Positions 1-8,846 are shown, numbered from the stretch's first letter. The stretch: 46,621 nucleotides of DNA from an uncultured bacterium (GCA_902489575.1 CABUAQ010000005.1:1-46621), one strand, 5' to 3'. Notes: generated by a model from the sequence alone, not told the origin. Program-made: numbers and translations.

Positions 1-34
1 ATCTGAATAGATGTATTTAAGTTATCATATTAAT

Positions 35-358
35 ATGGACATCTATGACCCAAATGACGAAGATAAACAATTAAAATCCATAGGATTGGAACTTATGTTT
101 CTAACGCCAGAAAAATGCTCATCAGACAATGGAATTACTGCTGTTGAGCTGGCGAAAGTCGTTAATCTTCCGGTAGAGGTAGTAAAGAAGAAATTAACAA
201 TCCTAAAAGAAAAAGATATAGTAAGAGTTAAAGGCAGCAACCCAAAATATTGGAAATTTAATGAATACAATTTTCAAAGAATGGACGAAGATGATGAAAT
301 TTTTAGACTTTTATGCAGCTTTGACGATGTGGATTTTGATAGGTATTTTTCTTACTAA
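35..358 (+). CDS. small winged-helix-like protein, possible transcription regulator
   Basis: Function is not recognised with certainty. The segment ITAVELAKVVNLPVEVVKKK followed by LKEKDIVRVKG looks like a helix-turn-helix plus wing of the ArsR/MarR type: a 'which regulator, what effect' helix pair and then a basic turn. The C-terminal third is acidic (MDEDDEIF). The longest reading starts at base 11. I prefer the ATG at 35 (107 residues) because TATCAT sits exactly six bases upstream, the same -10/start spacing seen for other genes here that lack a Shine-Dalgarno site. The gene is close to the window edge, so its upstream context is unknown. It is followed by lysA after a 75-base gap. The coding call is fairly secure; the DNA-binding role is inference. 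Confidence 0.6.
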   Translation: MDIYDPNDEDKQLKSIGLELMFLTPEKCSSDNGITAVELAKVVNLPVEVVKKKLTILKEKDIVRVKGSNPKYWKFNEYNFQRMDEDDEIFRLLCSFDDVDFDRYFSY

Positions 359-433
359 ATACAAAACAGTATATAAAATTCATTAAAGTTATGTTATTAT
401 AATATTGATATATCAACACAAAAGGAGCAATTA

Positions 434-1765
434 ATGACATCAAGTACAAACCAGTTTCAAAAACCTGTATCTGCCGGTATAAATTCATCAGGCAATTTAG
501 AAATTGGCGGATGTGACTTGGTTAGATTAGCAGAAAATTTTGAAACACCGCTATATATCCTGGATGAAGCGACTATCCGCTCAATGTGCTCTGATTATAA
601 ACAGGCATTTGCGAAATATCCAAAGACCCGTATGATGTACGCATCAAAGGCTTTATGTACAAGCGCAGTTACAAGGATTCTTGATGAAGAAGGGTTCGGA
701 TTTGATGTTGTTTCCGGCGGAGAAATTTATACCGTATACAAAACCGGCGTTGATATGAGTCATGTTTTATTTAACGGAAACAACAAATCCTATGATGAAC
801 TCGAGCTGGCGCTGGATGTTGGTGTAGGCAGAATTTCTGCGGATAATTTCTTTGAACTTGCTCTATTAAACGAGATTGCGCAAGGTAAAAATAAAATTGC
901 AGATGTTCTTTTAAGAATTACACCGGGAATTGAGTGCCATACTCACGAATATATTCAAACCGGTCATCTGGATTCAAAATTTGGATTTGATTTAACACAG
1001 ATTGATGAAGCCGTTGAACTAATTTTGAATGAATATAAAAATATTAAAATACACGGGCTCCATGCTCATATTGGTTCTCAGATTTTTGAAACAAGTATAT
1101 ATCCTGATGAAATAGAAATTCTGGCACAGGAAATTGCAAGACTTGATAAAAAATTTAATTTAAAACTTAATGAAATTAATATTGGCGGCGGACTTGGTGT
1201 AAAATATACGGAAAGTGATGTTCCCCCTTCAACATTTGATATCGGAGAACTAATTATAGATAAATTAAATGAGGTCATAGAAAAATATAAAATTGAGCCA
1301 CCAACAATATTTTTGGAACCGGGCAGAAGTATTATTTCGACATCAGGAACCACACTATATACCGTTGGAAGTTCAAAAAAAGTTCCACATGGTACAAAAT
1401 ATGTTGCAGTGGACGGCGGCATGGCTGATAATCCGAGACCTTCTATGTATCAGGCAAAATATTTTGCACAAGTTGCGAATAAAAAAGAATCTGCGGAAAC
1501 CGAAAAAATTACAATTGCAGGAAGGTTTTGCGAATCAGGGGATATCTTAATTAAAGATATTGAATTGCCAAAACTTAATGAAGGTGATATCCTTTGCGTA
1601 TATAATACCGGTGCATACAATTTTTCAATGGCATCAAATTATAACAGAGTTCCAAAACCCGCGATGGTACTGGTTAATAACGGCAACGCTGATATTATAG
1701 TAAAAAGAGAGACACTTGATGATTTAGTGGGACACGACGTAATTCCGGATAGGTTACAAAAATGA
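434..1765 (+). CDS. lysA: diaminopimelate decarboxylase
   Basis: Last step of lysine synthesis: PLP-dependent decarboxylation of meso-diaminopimelate to L-lysine in the cytoplasm. At 443 residues it has the family's normal length. The PLP-binding lysine lies in YASKAL (about K72), the HAHIGSQ motif near residue 220, the phosphate-binding GGGLG near 251-255, EPGRS near 295-299, and the CESGD active-site segment in the C-terminal barrel. AAAGGAG precedes the ATG at a good distance, and a TATAAT-like box lies at 398-403 although no convincing -35 is seen. No lysine riboswitch is visible in the short leader. The stop overlaps the start of the c-di-AMP cyclase gene (ATGA), so the two are translated from one mRNA. 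Confidence 0.95.
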   Translation: MTSSTNQFQKPVSAGINSSGNLEIGGCDLVRLAENFETPLYILDEATIRSMCSDYKQAFAKYPKTRMMYASKALCTSAVTRILDEEGFGFDVVSGGEIYTVYKTGVDMSHVLFNGNNKSYDELELALDVGVGRISADNFFELALLNEIAQGKNKIADVLLRITPGIECHTHEYIQTGHLDSKFGFDLTQIDEAVELILNEYKNIKIHGLHAHIGSQIFETSIYPDEIEILAQEIARLDKKFNLKLNEINIGGGLGVKYTESDVPPSTFDIGELIIDKLNEVIEKYKIEPPTIFLEPGRSIISTSGTTLYTVGSSKKVPHGTKYVAVDGGMADNPRPSMYQAKYFAQVANKKESAETEKITIAGRFCESGDILIKDIELPKLNEGDILCVYNTGAYNFSMASNYNRVPKPAMVLVNNGNADIIVKRETLDDLVGHDVIPDRLQK

Positions 1766-2667
1766 TAGATGATATTTTTATGCTTCTTCAAAGTTTAATA
1801 GGTAATTGGCATCTTTATATTAAAGATACTTTTGGCTGGAAAAATATTTTTGAAATATTTATTATCGCTGCAATTTTAGTAATTTTTTATAAGAAATTTA
1901 TTAAAAATACCCATTCCGAAAAATTTGTTAAAGGTGCATTTGTATTGGTGTTTCTATGGATTGTCAGTGAAATTCTTGTTGCAATTGATTTAACTATATT
2001 AGGGGTATTTTTAAGGTCAATAGTAACTCTAATTGCACTTAGTTTGATTGTAATCTTCCAACCTGAATTAAGAAGATTTTTAGGATATCTTGGACAAATA
2101 GACTTCTTCAAAAAACTATTTGAAAACGATAAGAAAAAGGATTCTAATAAATCAATAGATGTTATAAAAGAAATTATTGAAGCTGTAAAATACCTTTCAA
2201 AATCGCACACAGGTGCATTAATTGTATTTCAAAATGATTTAAGTAACACTTACCATGATGTTGGCACAAGGCTTAATGCAGATGTATCCACAGAACTTTT
2301 GCTAACTATATTCCATGTTAATACCCCGCTCCATGACGGTGCAGTTGTGATAAGCGGGGATAAAATAATTTCAGCAGGGGTTTTGCTGCCATTAACTGAC
2401 GACCCGAAACTAAGCTGGAAATACGGAACACGTCATAGAGCAGCGATTGGCATGACCGAATCAAGCAATGCAGCCTGTCTTGTTGTATCTGAAGAGACTG
2501 GAGATGTTTCTGTTACTATGGATGGCGCACTAAAAAAATATGACGATATCCCAACTTTAAAAGCTGATTTAGAAAATATTTTAGAATATAAAAATATAGA
2601 ACAACCTGAGAAAAAATCTATTTTTAATCTTGAAAAACTTATTACCATTAGAAAAGACAGGAAATAA
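1762..2667 (+). CDS. dacA: membrane diadenylate cyclase, CdaA/DacA type
   Basis: Makes cyclic di-AMP from two ATP. Three N-terminal membrane segments (about residues 28-44, 56-75, 80-98) are followed by a short linker and the DisA_N cyclase domain. The two catalytic signatures are present: DGA at about 192-194 and RHR at about 224-226 in GTRHRAAIG. Length (301 aa) is as expected for CdaA. The start overlaps the lysA stop by four bases, and the YitT gene follows after five bases, giving a lysA-dacA-yitT operon. In Firmicutes the cyclase is usually next to cdaR and glmM; neither is here. Coupling to lysA places c-di-AMP synthesis next to diaminopimelate/lysine metabolism, which is suggestive but unproven. 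Confidence 0.93.
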   Translation: MIDDIFMLLQSLIGNWHLYIKDTFGWKNIFEIFIIAAILVIFYKKFIKNTHSEKFVKGAFVLVFLWIVSEILVAIDLTILGVFLRSIVTLIALSLIVIFQPELRRFLGYLGQIDFFKKLFENDKKKDSNKSIDVIKEIIEAVKYLSKSHTGALIVFQNDLSNTYHDVGTRLNADVSTELLLTIFHVNTPLHDGAVVISGDKIISAGVLLPLTDDPKLSWKYGTRHRAAIGMTESSNAACLVVSEETGDVSVTMDGALKKYDDIPTLKADLENILEYKNIEQPEKKSIFNLEKLITIRKDRK

Positions 2668-2672
2668 TTAAA

Positions 2673-3548
2673 ATGGCAAAAAATTCTGAGATATCAAAAA
2701 AAGATTTCATATTTAGACTTATAAAAAATATTATATTTATAACACTTGGAGCTTGTGTTGCGGCATTTGCACTTGATTCCTTTTTAATACCGAATTCTGT
2801 GATTGACGGTGGAATAATCGGTATCTCTATGATTATAAGCCACGTTACCAAATGGAATTTGGGACTTTTGGTAATTATCCTAAATACCCCGTTCATCTTA
2901 TTAGCTTTAAAAAAAATGGGAAAACTTTTTGTTTTTCAAACAGCTTATGCAAGTATAATACTTGCTTTAGCACTGAATTTCTTTCATCGTTATAAAGTAA
3001 CAGAGGATATTCTTCTGGCAACAGTGTTTGGGGGCATTATTCTTGGAGTCGGAGTCGGACTTATATTAAAGAACGAAGCTTCTTTGGACGGGACAGAAAT
3101 TTTATCACTTCTAGTATCTAAAAAATTCGGGTTTTCTGTAGGCGAATTTATTATGGGTTTGAATTTGTTTATATATTTACTTGCAGGAAAAATTTTTGGC
3201 TGGGAAAGTGCAATGTATTCTATTATGACATATTTTATAGCCTCAAAAGTTATTGATACCGTCATGGAGGGAATGAACAGCTCAAAATCAGTAAGAATAA
3301 TAAGTGACGAAGCCGGTTTAATAGGAAATGCTCTTATTGAAAAACTTGACATTAGTGTTACTTATTTAAAAGGCATTGGAGGATACTCGGGTCAGGACAA
3401 AGATTTAATCTATTGTGTAATTTCAAGACTTGAAATGCCAAAAATGCTTGAAATTATTAAAGAAATAGACCCTAAAGCATTTGTTTCTGTTGTTGATGTT
3501 CACGAAACATACGGCGGAAGATTTAGAAAAAAGATTGATAAAATTTAA
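2673..3548 (+). CDS. YitT family membrane protein (DUF161/DUF2179)
   Basis: Integral membrane protein of the YitT family, whose molecular role is not well established. The N-terminal two thirds hold about five or six hydrophobic segments, including the family-typical ALDSFLIPNSVIDGGIIGIS stretch and the TEILSLLVSKKFGFSVGEF region. The C-terminal part, starting near SKSVRIISDE, is the soluble DUF2179 domain and contains the usual FVSVVDVHETYGG ending. Length (291 aa) is normal. It starts five bases after dacA, with AGGAAAT as ribosome-binding site, and is the third gene of the lysA-dacA operon. Both cyclase and YitT are membrane proteins, but no functional link can be shown from sequence. Confidence 0.9.
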   Translation: MAKNSEISKKDFIFRLIKNIIFITLGACVAAFALDSFLIPNSVIDGGIIGISMIISHVTKWNLGLLVIILNTPFILLALKKMGKLFVFQTAYASIILALALNFFHRYKVTEDILLATVFGGIILGVGVGLILKNEASLDGTEILSLLVSKKFGFSVGEFIMGLNLFIYLLAGKIFGWESAMYSIMTYFIASKVIDTVMEGMNSSKSVRIISDEAGLIGNALIEKLDISVTYLKGIGGYSGQDKDLIYCVISRLEMPKMLEIIKEIDPKAFVSVVDVHETYGGRFRKKIDKI

Positions 3549-3597
3549 TATATGGACAATTTTATAAAAATATAGGAAGAGATAAAGGAAAACTCAG

Positions 3598-3945
3598 ATG
3601 GCAAAACATAGTGATACAGTACCTATAGAGGTAACCATTTTGACAGCAGACCATGATATTAAAGGTGTGGTTCATGTTTCTAAGTATACAAATACAAATA
3701 GAGAACTCACCGACCTTTTAAATGACAAAGAAAGAAGATTTCTTGCTGTAACAAATGCTGAAATCTACCCTCGTACAGGTAATCAATCACCACGAAGATA
3801 CAACTTTTTAGAAATCCACATGGATTATGTTTTGATGGTTCATCCTACAACACAAGCGGTATTTAAGGACTCAGGAAAAACTCAGGAAGATATCGCAAGA
3901 TTTAGAGATTTAAGATTGAAATTAAATCAGACAAAACCATTCTAG
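3598..3945 (+). CDS. conserved small protein, possibly DUF6812 type
   Basis: A 115-residue soluble protein with no signal peptide or membrane segment. The sequence alternates short beta-like stretches (VPIEVTILTADHDIKGVVHV, FLAVTNAEIYP, YNFLEIHMDYVLMVHP), suggesting a small beta-rich fold. I recall this kind of sequence as a domain of unknown function (DUF6812), but cannot check that. AAAGGA lies before the ATG, and the gene ends at a strong bidirectional terminator. It lies 49 bases behind yitT and may be the last gene of the lysA-dacA-yitT transcript. No function should be inferred. Confidence 0.75.
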   Translation: MAKHSDTVPIEVTILTADHDIKGVVHVSKYTNTNRELTDLLNDKERRFLAVTNAEIYPRTGNQSPRRYNFLEIHMDYVLMVHPTTQAVFKDSGKTQEDIARFRDLRLKLNQTKPF

Positions 3946-3948
3946 TAA

Positions 3949-3974
3949 AAAAGACCTGAAATCTCAGGTCTTTT
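3949..3974. terminator. bidirectional rho-independent terminator
   Basis: A perfect 11-bp stem AAAAGACCTGA / TCAGGTCTTTT with a 4-base loop. T-runs follow on both strands, which suits its place between the convergent genes ending at 3945 and 3989. Confidence 0.9.
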
Positions 3975-3988
3975 ATTTTATAAAGCTA

Positions 3989-4651
3989 TTACTTGACATC
4001 AGGAAAATAATATCTTACCCCATCATCAGAACGCCATCTTATATATCCTGTTTTCGGAGTTTTATCAAGATCCATTACGCTGACTAACGCCCAATTTCCG
4101 CGAATCACACTAAGATTAATTTTCTTAGGATAATTTATTGTAGAAATTGTTTTTGCCATATCATCTGTTGAAGCTTTGACATTCTTACAACTTTCCGGTG
4201 CACTTTTTAAAAGTTTCAAACCATACTTTTTACCATAGCTATTATAAAAATTAATCCAGGTCATAAACTTATAAGGATCATCCTTTCTTATCCAGCCGGT
4301 TTTACCTGTTGAATTATCATAAACTATTTCTACCCAATCATCCAGATAATCAGTCACCTGAACAAGGGCTAATGATTTATCCGGTAAAAATACTGTAAAA
4401 AACTTCTCAAACCCTATTTCTTCCGGGAAAAACTCATCCTTGTTGTATCTTATACGATATAAAATCTGCGAATCGTCATTTGGTTCTCTGTATATTGTTA
4501 TGTCATCACCCACTTGATACATCCCGATTGCATTAATTGAGGTAAGATTAGGGCTGGTCGGGACAACATCTTTTGCAAATGTGTTGATATCTGATACCGG
4601 TGCAAAAAATGCTGTTAGTGTAAAAATAAATAATAACAATATTTTTTTCAT
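3989..4651 (-). CDS. secreted SH3-like domain protein
   Basis: The N-terminus has a clear signal peptide (KKILLLFIFTLTAFFAPVS, cleavage after about residue 26). The rest (to 220 aa) contains bacterial SH3-like beta segments, for example GDDITIYREPNDDSQILYRI, and later DYLDDWVEIVYDNSTGKTGW with the typical G-W-I ending. A second similar module ends in TGYIRW. Such domains usually bind cell-wall peptides, but no catalytic domain is attached here. The gene starts five bases downstream of pheT with a GGGAG ribosome-binding site, so it is probably cotranscribed with pheT. Role: exported, probably cell-envelope associated; partner unknown. Confidence 0.75.
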   Translation of the reverse strand: MKKILLLFIFTLTAFFAPVSDINTFAKDVVPTSPNLTSINAIGMYQVGDDITIYREPNDDSQILYRIRYNKDEFFPEEIGFEKFFTVFLPDKSLALVQVTDYLDDWVEIVYDNSTGKTGWIRKDDPYKFMTWINFYNSYGKKYGLKLLKSAPESCKNVKASTDDMAKTISTINYPKKINLSVIRGNWALVSVMDLDKTPKTGYIRWRSDDGVRYYFPDVK

Positions 4652-4656
4652 ATAAA

Positions 4657-7137
4657 TTACTCCCTAAATGTTATTTGAGCGTAAGTTTTTTGTAATTTTT
4701 CTCTAACAGATGTCATTTGTTGGTCAATAATTTCATCTGTAAGTGTTGCGTTTTCATCTTGCATTTTTATTCTGAAAGCAACACTTTTAAATCCCTGTTC
4801 AACGTGTTCACCCTGATAAACATCGAAAATTTCAGAGCCTTTAAAGATATTTTGTTTAACTGCACCTTTAATCACTCTTTGAATTTCTTCACAGGATACA
4901 TTATCATTGATAATAAATGCCAAATCCCTTCTAACTTCAGGGAACTGAGGAAGATGTTTAAATCGTGGAATTGATTCTTTAACTGCTGAAATTATTTCAT
5001 CTAAATCAACTTTGAACAAAAATGCATCCTGATTTAACTTCATTTTATCAATCAATGTCGGGTGGATTTGTCCAAAATACCCTATAGGTTGCGGCTTTTT
5101 ACCAAGAAGCATAATAACAGCAGTTCTATACGGGTGGAAAATTTTGTGAGTTTTCGCAAGTTCTGTTTGGTCAAGCGGAACTAGCTTAATACGCCTTGCT
5201 ACATCAAGATCAATAAGTAGATTTTCTATTATCCCTTTTACTGTATAAAAATCGGTTTTAGCATTAACTTGCCATTTTGAATTTTGGACTTCGCCTGTTA
5301 AAACACCTTCTAAAACAAGCGATTCTTTAACTCCAGAAGATTTTACATCTGCTTCTTCAACTTTTAAATAAGTTCTGCCGATTTCATAAGCCCAGAAAGT
5401 CTTTTGACCATTGTCAAAGTTATATTTCATACAATTAAGAACACTTGCAGCTAATGTCTGTCGAAGCATAGAATACTCCTCACTTGCGGCATTAGCAACT
5501 TTTACAGCATTATCATCATCGTATGGGATTTTAAATTTATCCAGTAAAGATTTTCCAATTAATGAACTTGTTTGAATTTCATTCAATCCGGCTGAAAGCA
5601 TCAATTCGTGAATTCTTTTGACAACTTTTTCACCAAGTGTAATAACAGGAGTTTGAGATTTGTTTGGAAGTGTTGGCGCAATTTTATCATATCCATTGAT
5701 TCTTGCAATTTCTTCAATCAAATCAATTTCACGAGTTACATCGTACGCTCTGAAACTTGGTACTGCAAATTTTACAGCAGCCTCATTCCCGCCAAGTTTT
5801 TTAAATCCCAAATTTTCCAATATATTTATACATCTGTCAGCTGAAATTTCACATCCTAAAATACGTTTTATCTGATTGTAACGGAGTGTAATTTCCAATG
5901 GCTCCAATTTATTTTCACCATCTTCAACCAATCCTGAAACTTGTGCATCAGCATATTCAACAAGCAGCTGCATAGCACGCATTAAAGCAGGTTTAACAGC
6001 TTCAATATCAATACCTCGCTCAAATCTTGCACTTGCTTCACTTCTATAGCCTGCACTTCTTGCTGATTTTCTGTTTGCAGCAGGAGTGAAATAAGCAGCC
6101 TCTAATGCAATTGATTTTGTATTATTATCAATTTCAGAATTAGCTCCGCCAAAAACTCCGCCTAAACAAACTCCTTCTTTTTCGGTAGCAATTAATACTG
6201 AATCAGTTGTAAGCGTCCTTTCTACCTCATCAAGAGTGATAAGTTTTTCACCTTCTTCGGCACGTCTTACACAAAGATATCCGTTCAATTTATCTAAATC
6301 AAAAGCGTGCAGCGGACATCCGTATTCAAGCATTACATAGTTTGTAATATCAACAACGTTATTAATTGCTCTAACACCCGAAGCGACAAGCCGTTTTTGC
6401 ATCCAATCAGGTGAAGGCTTAATTTTAATGTTCTTTAAAACTGCAATTGAATAATATTTGCATACATCTTTATCTTTGATTTCAACTTTAAATTCATCAG
6501 TTGTTAAATCTTTTGTGCACTCAATTTTGTTACACTTCATCGGAATATTAAACAAAGAGCTTAATTCTCTTGCAACACCAATAACTGACATTTGATCCCC
6601 GCGGTTTGCTGTTGGGGCAACATCAATAACAATGTCTTTTTCAAAGCCCAAAACATCTTTAACATCTTCTCCAATTTTTACATCCGGAAAAATTCTGTTA
6701 AGAATGAGAATGCCGTCTTCTTCTTGATAGCCGCGTTCAGTTACCCCTAATTCATCAGCAGAGCAAAGCATACCTTGAGACTCAACTCCACGGATAACTG
6801 CCGGAGTGAGAGTGAACATCTCGCCTGTTTTTCTATCCAAAACTTGCGAACCCACACTTGCATAAGGAACAATTTGCCCTTCTTTTATATTTTGAGCACC
6901 GCATACAACAGTTTTTACTCCGGAACCGGTATTAACCGTAACAAGATGCAGCCTGTCAGAGTTTGGATGAGCATCTATCTTTTCTATCCGCACAGTTTTT
7001 ATATTAGTAAACATCGGTTTAACTTCTTCAATAGATTCTACCTCTAAGCCGCTCATAGTAAGCTCATGAGCAATTTGAGATACCTCAACGTTTGATAAAT
7101 CTACGAATTCGTTTAACCAATTTAAAGATACTTGCAT
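4657..7137 (-). CDS. pheT: phenylalanine--tRNA ligase beta subunit
   Basis: Beta chain of the alpha2-beta2 enzyme that charges tRNA-Phe. Normal bacterial length (826 aa). Domains in order: N-terminal tRNA-binding OB fold (about 40-150, including HPNSDRLHLVTVN), B3/B4 editing domain (about 210-400, with GCPLHAFDLDKL and SEASARFERGID), B5 DNA-binding-like domain (about 405-475), the inactive synthetase-like core, and the C-terminal FDX anticodon-binding domain starting near PRFKHLPQFPEVRRDLA. GAGGGAA precedes the ATG. The alpha-subunit gene pheS, often just upstream, is not adjacent; the upstream neighbour is a DUF6471-like gene. A secreted SH3-like gene follows after five bases. Confidence 0.97.
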   Translation of the reverse strand: MQVSLNWLNEFVDLSNVEVSQIAHELTMSGLEVESIEEVKPMFTNIKTVRIEKIDAHPNSDRLHLVTVNTGSGVKTVVCGAQNIKEGQIVPYASVGSQVLDRKTGEMFTLTPAVIRGVESQGMLCSADELGVTERGYQEEDGILILNRIFPDVKIGEDVKDVLGFEKDIVIDVAPTANRGDQMSVIGVARELSSLFNIPMKCNKIECTKDLTTDEFKVEIKDKDVCKYYSIAVLKNIKIKPSPDWMQKRLVASGVRAINNVVDITNYVMLEYGCPLHAFDLDKLNGYLCVRRAEEGEKLITLDEVERTLTTDSVLIATEKEGVCLGGVFGGANSEIDNNTKSIALEAAYFTPAANRKSARSAGYRSEASARFERGIDIEAVKPALMRAMQLLVEYADAQVSGLVEDGENKLEPLEITLRYNQIKRILGCEISADRCINILENLGFKKLGGNEAAVKFAVPSFRAYDVTREIDLIEEIARINGYDKIAPTLPNKSQTPVITLGEKVVKRIHELMLSAGLNEIQTSSLIGKSLLDKFKIPYDDDNAVKVANAASEEYSMLRQTLAASVLNCMKYNFDNGQKTFWAYEIGRTYLKVEEADVKSSGVKESLVLEGVLTGEVQNSKWQVNAKTDFYTVKGIIENLLIDLDVARRIKLVPLDQTELAKTHKIFHPYRTAVIMLLGKKPQPIGYFGQIHPTLIDKMKLNQDAFLFKVDLDEIISAVKESIPRFKHLPQFPEVRRDLAFIINDNVSCEEIQRVIKGAVKQNIFKGSEIFDVYQGEHVEQGFKSVAFRIKMQDENATLTDEIIDQQMTSVREKLQKTYAQITFRE

Positions 7138-7220
7138 TTATATTCCCTCATTAATCTTAATTGTAATCTATGACTTTATTTTATTACAAAAGAAACGGGA
7201 AGTAAAATAAATTCAGCAAA

Positions 7221-7451
7221 CTATATCCATTTAATTGTATAACCCAAAGCTGAAGCAATCCTCAAAACATCAACATATTTTATAGAACCTCTCGATAATT
7301 TGTTATTAATACTCTGCGGGCTTGTCGGAATATTATATTCCTGGCTAATAACCTGAGCCAAATGTTCGTACGTAAATCCCTTCATACGTATATATCCTTT
7401 GATTTCATTACGCATATTTTCAATTAATCGTTTTTCGCTTTCACCATTCAT
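7221..7451 (-). CDS. DUF6471-like small helical protein, copy 1
   Basis: A 76-residue protein made of one DUF6471-like domain: MRNEIKGYIRMKGFTYEHLA, then QSINNKLSRGSIKYVDVLRI. The pattern resembles a lambda-repressor-type helix-turn-helix, with SPQSINNKLSRG as the probable recognition region. An ATG at 7469 gives a longer reading, but it lies immediately before the probable -10 box TATAAA (7461-7466), so the start at 7451 is preferred; this also makes the length match the neighbouring paralogue. No Shine-Dalgarno sequence is seen. The paralogue at 7636-7872 shares most of the core and a similar upstream region, showing a tandem duplication. DUF6471 is named from memory of the family pattern. 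Confidence 0.72.
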   Translation of the reverse strand: MNGESEKRLIENMRNEIKGYIRMKGFTYEHLAQVISQEYNIPTSPQSINNKLSRGSIKYVDVLRIASALGYTIKWI

Positions 7452-7460
7452 AAAATAAAT

Positions 7461-7514
7461 TTTATACATATATGTGTACGTAGTAAACGAATACGAAAAA
7501 CAATTTTACTAAAA
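7461..7514 (-). promoter_or_regulatory. promoter block of DUF6471 copy 1, duplicated upstream of copy 2
   Basis: Read on the minus strand, the block contains TTTAGTAAAA, then CGTTTACTACGTA, then ATGTATAAAAT. The same order of elements with the same spacing occurs at 7884-7937 before the second copy (TTTAGTTAAAA, CGTTTACATCGTA, ATGTATAAGAT). The TATAAA box is nine bases from the start codon at 7451, leaving almost no leader. Confidence 0.55.
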
Positions 7515-7617
7515 ACTTGACTTATATATGAAAATGTATATAATATATATAAAAACAAGATATTTTGTAAAGTCAAGTATTTTAAAATCATATTGAACAT
7601 TGCTGGAATGTATGAAA

Positions 7618-7634
7618 GGCGGCTAATTGCCGCC
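7618..7634. terminator. GC hairpin after DUF6471 copy 2
   Basis: GGCGGC (7618-7623) pairs with GCCGCC (7629-7634) around a TAATT loop, directly after the stop of the minus-strand gene at 7636. The T-run on the minus strand is short (CCTTTC), so termination may be partial. Confidence 0.5.
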
Positions 7635-7635
7635 A

Positions 7636-7872
7636 CTATTTTTGTACCCAGCTAATCTTATAGTCTAAAACATTTGCAATTTTAATAACATCTATAAATT
7701 TGATAGAACCTCTTGCTAATTTATTACTTAAACTTTGAGAAGTCATAGATTCACCATATTCTTTCGTCATGACCTTAGCTAACTTTTCATATGTATAACC
7801 GCGCATTTTTATATAACCTTTTATTTCATTGCGCATATTTTCTAATAATTCGTTTTCTACATCTTTAACCAT
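7636..7872 (-). CDS. DUF6471-like small helical protein, copy 2
   Basis: A 78-residue paralogue of the gene at 7221-7451. Shared core: ENMRNEIKGYI, G-x-T-Y-E-x-L-A, Q-S-x-x-N-K-L-x-RGSIK, and a closing K/S-W. The N-terminus starts at the equivalent residue, which supports the short start in copy 1. No Shine-Dalgarno site is visible; a TATAAG box is 11 bases before the ATG, so the leader would be only a few bases. The likely fold is a helix-turn-helix, and a role as a small DNA-binding regulator is possible but not shown. A GC hairpin follows the stop. Confidence 0.75.
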   Translation of the reverse strand: MVKDVENELLENMRNEIKGYIKMRGYTYEKLAKVMTKEYGESMTSQSLSNKLARGSIKFIDVIKIANVLDYKISWVQK

Positions 7873-7883
7873 ATATCAGAAAT

Positions 7884-7937
7884 CTTATACATTTTTATTT
7901 ACGATGTAAACGAAAACAAGACACATTTTAACTAAAT
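7884..7937 (-). promoter_or_regulatory. promoter block of DUF6471 copy 2
   Basis: Second copy of the element at 7461-7514: CGTTTAC followed by CGTA and then ATGTATAAG read on the minus strand. The conserved CGTTTAC core may be a -35 or an operator site. Confidence 0.5.
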
Positions 7938-8081
7938 ATTCAGGCTATACATATAAACGTGTAAAAAATACATATTTATAAGACGGATTATTAACTTCAT
8001 TATTTATCAAAAGATTTAAAACTGTTAAAAATTTGATTTTATTTGCTATTTTGTGATAACCTGAAATTGAGGGTGAGAAAT

Positions 8082-8837
8082 ATGATAAATAGAAAATCAA
8101 GGGACGAAATTAAAAGAATGAGACACGCAGGTCATATTGTTGCGCTCGTTCATAAAAAAATGAAAGAAGTTGTAGAACCCGGAATTTCGACAAAAGAGTT
8201 AGACAATATTGCAATGAAAATAATAAAAGAAAACCGTGCTGTTCCGACATTTTTAGGGTATAACGGGTTTCCCGCTTGTATTTGCACATCAATTAACGAA
8301 CAAGTCGTTCACGGGATTCCTTCAGACAAAGTTATTTTAAAAAACGGAGATGTTATAGCAATTGATGTCGGAGCAACTTATGGAGGACTAGTGGGAGATA
8401 GCGCCTGGTCTTATCGGGTCGGAAAAGTTTCAGATGAAGTCGATAAATTAATGAAAGTTACCGAAGAATCTTTGTATGCGGGGATTGCACAAATGAAGCC
8501 CGGAAATGTATTAGATGATATTTCAAGCGCAATAGAAGCTGTTGCAAACCGCGAAGGGTACGGAATTGTACGCCAATACGGAGGACATGGTGTAGGGCAT
8601 CAAATGCATGAAGACCCATTCTTATTTAACTACGCTGTTGGTGACAAAACTTTAATCAAATCAAACATGGCAATTGCAATTGAGCCAATGCTTAATCTGG
8701 GATGTGATGACGTTGTTGTTGACAAAAATGACGGCTGGACAGTTAGTACAAAAGACGGAAAACCTTCAGCGCACTTTGAACACACTGTAATTGCAACAGA
8801 TGACGGTCCATTAATTACAACACAATTAATGAATTAG
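8082..8837 (+). CDS. map: methionine aminopeptidase, type I
   Basis: Removes the initiator methionine from new proteins; a two-metal hydrolase. The 251-residue protein has the metal ligands in family context: D in AIDVGATYGG, D in GDSAWSYRVG, H in YGGHGVGHQMHEDPF, E in AIAIEPM and E in HFEHTV. The open frame extends upstream to a TTG at 8043, but the ATG at 8082 has GAGGG eight bases before it and gives the usual N-terminus (INRKSRDEIKRMRHAG), so I take 8082. The next gene starts nine bases after the stop, suggesting cotranscription with the RNase-H-like gene. Confidence 0.95.
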   Translation: MINRKSRDEIKRMRHAGHIVALVHKKMKEVVEPGISTKELDNIAMKIIKENRAVPTFLGYNGFPACICTSINEQVVHGIPSDKVILKNGDVIAIDVGATYGGLVGDSAWSYRVGKVSDEVDKLMKVTEESLYAGIAQMKPGNVLDDISSAIEAVANREGYGIVRQYGGHGVGHQMHEDPFLFNYAVGDKTLIKSNMAIAIEPMLNLGCDDVVVDKNDGWTVSTKDGKPSAHFEHTVIATDDGPLITTQLMN

Positions 8838-8846
8838 GAGAATTAA

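Noticed and set aside
359..433. Lysine riboswitch before lysA
   Set aside because: The 75-base gap is too short, AT-rich and without paired segments.
5608..7047. Several plus-strand frames inside pheT
   Set aside because: Antisense to a well-conserved gene, with Asn/Phe/Cys-rich low-complexity products and no ribosome-binding sites.
7469..7469. Upstream start of DUF6471 copy 1
   Set aside because: It would place the start codon immediately before the probable -10 box, and the extra residues have no match in copy 2.
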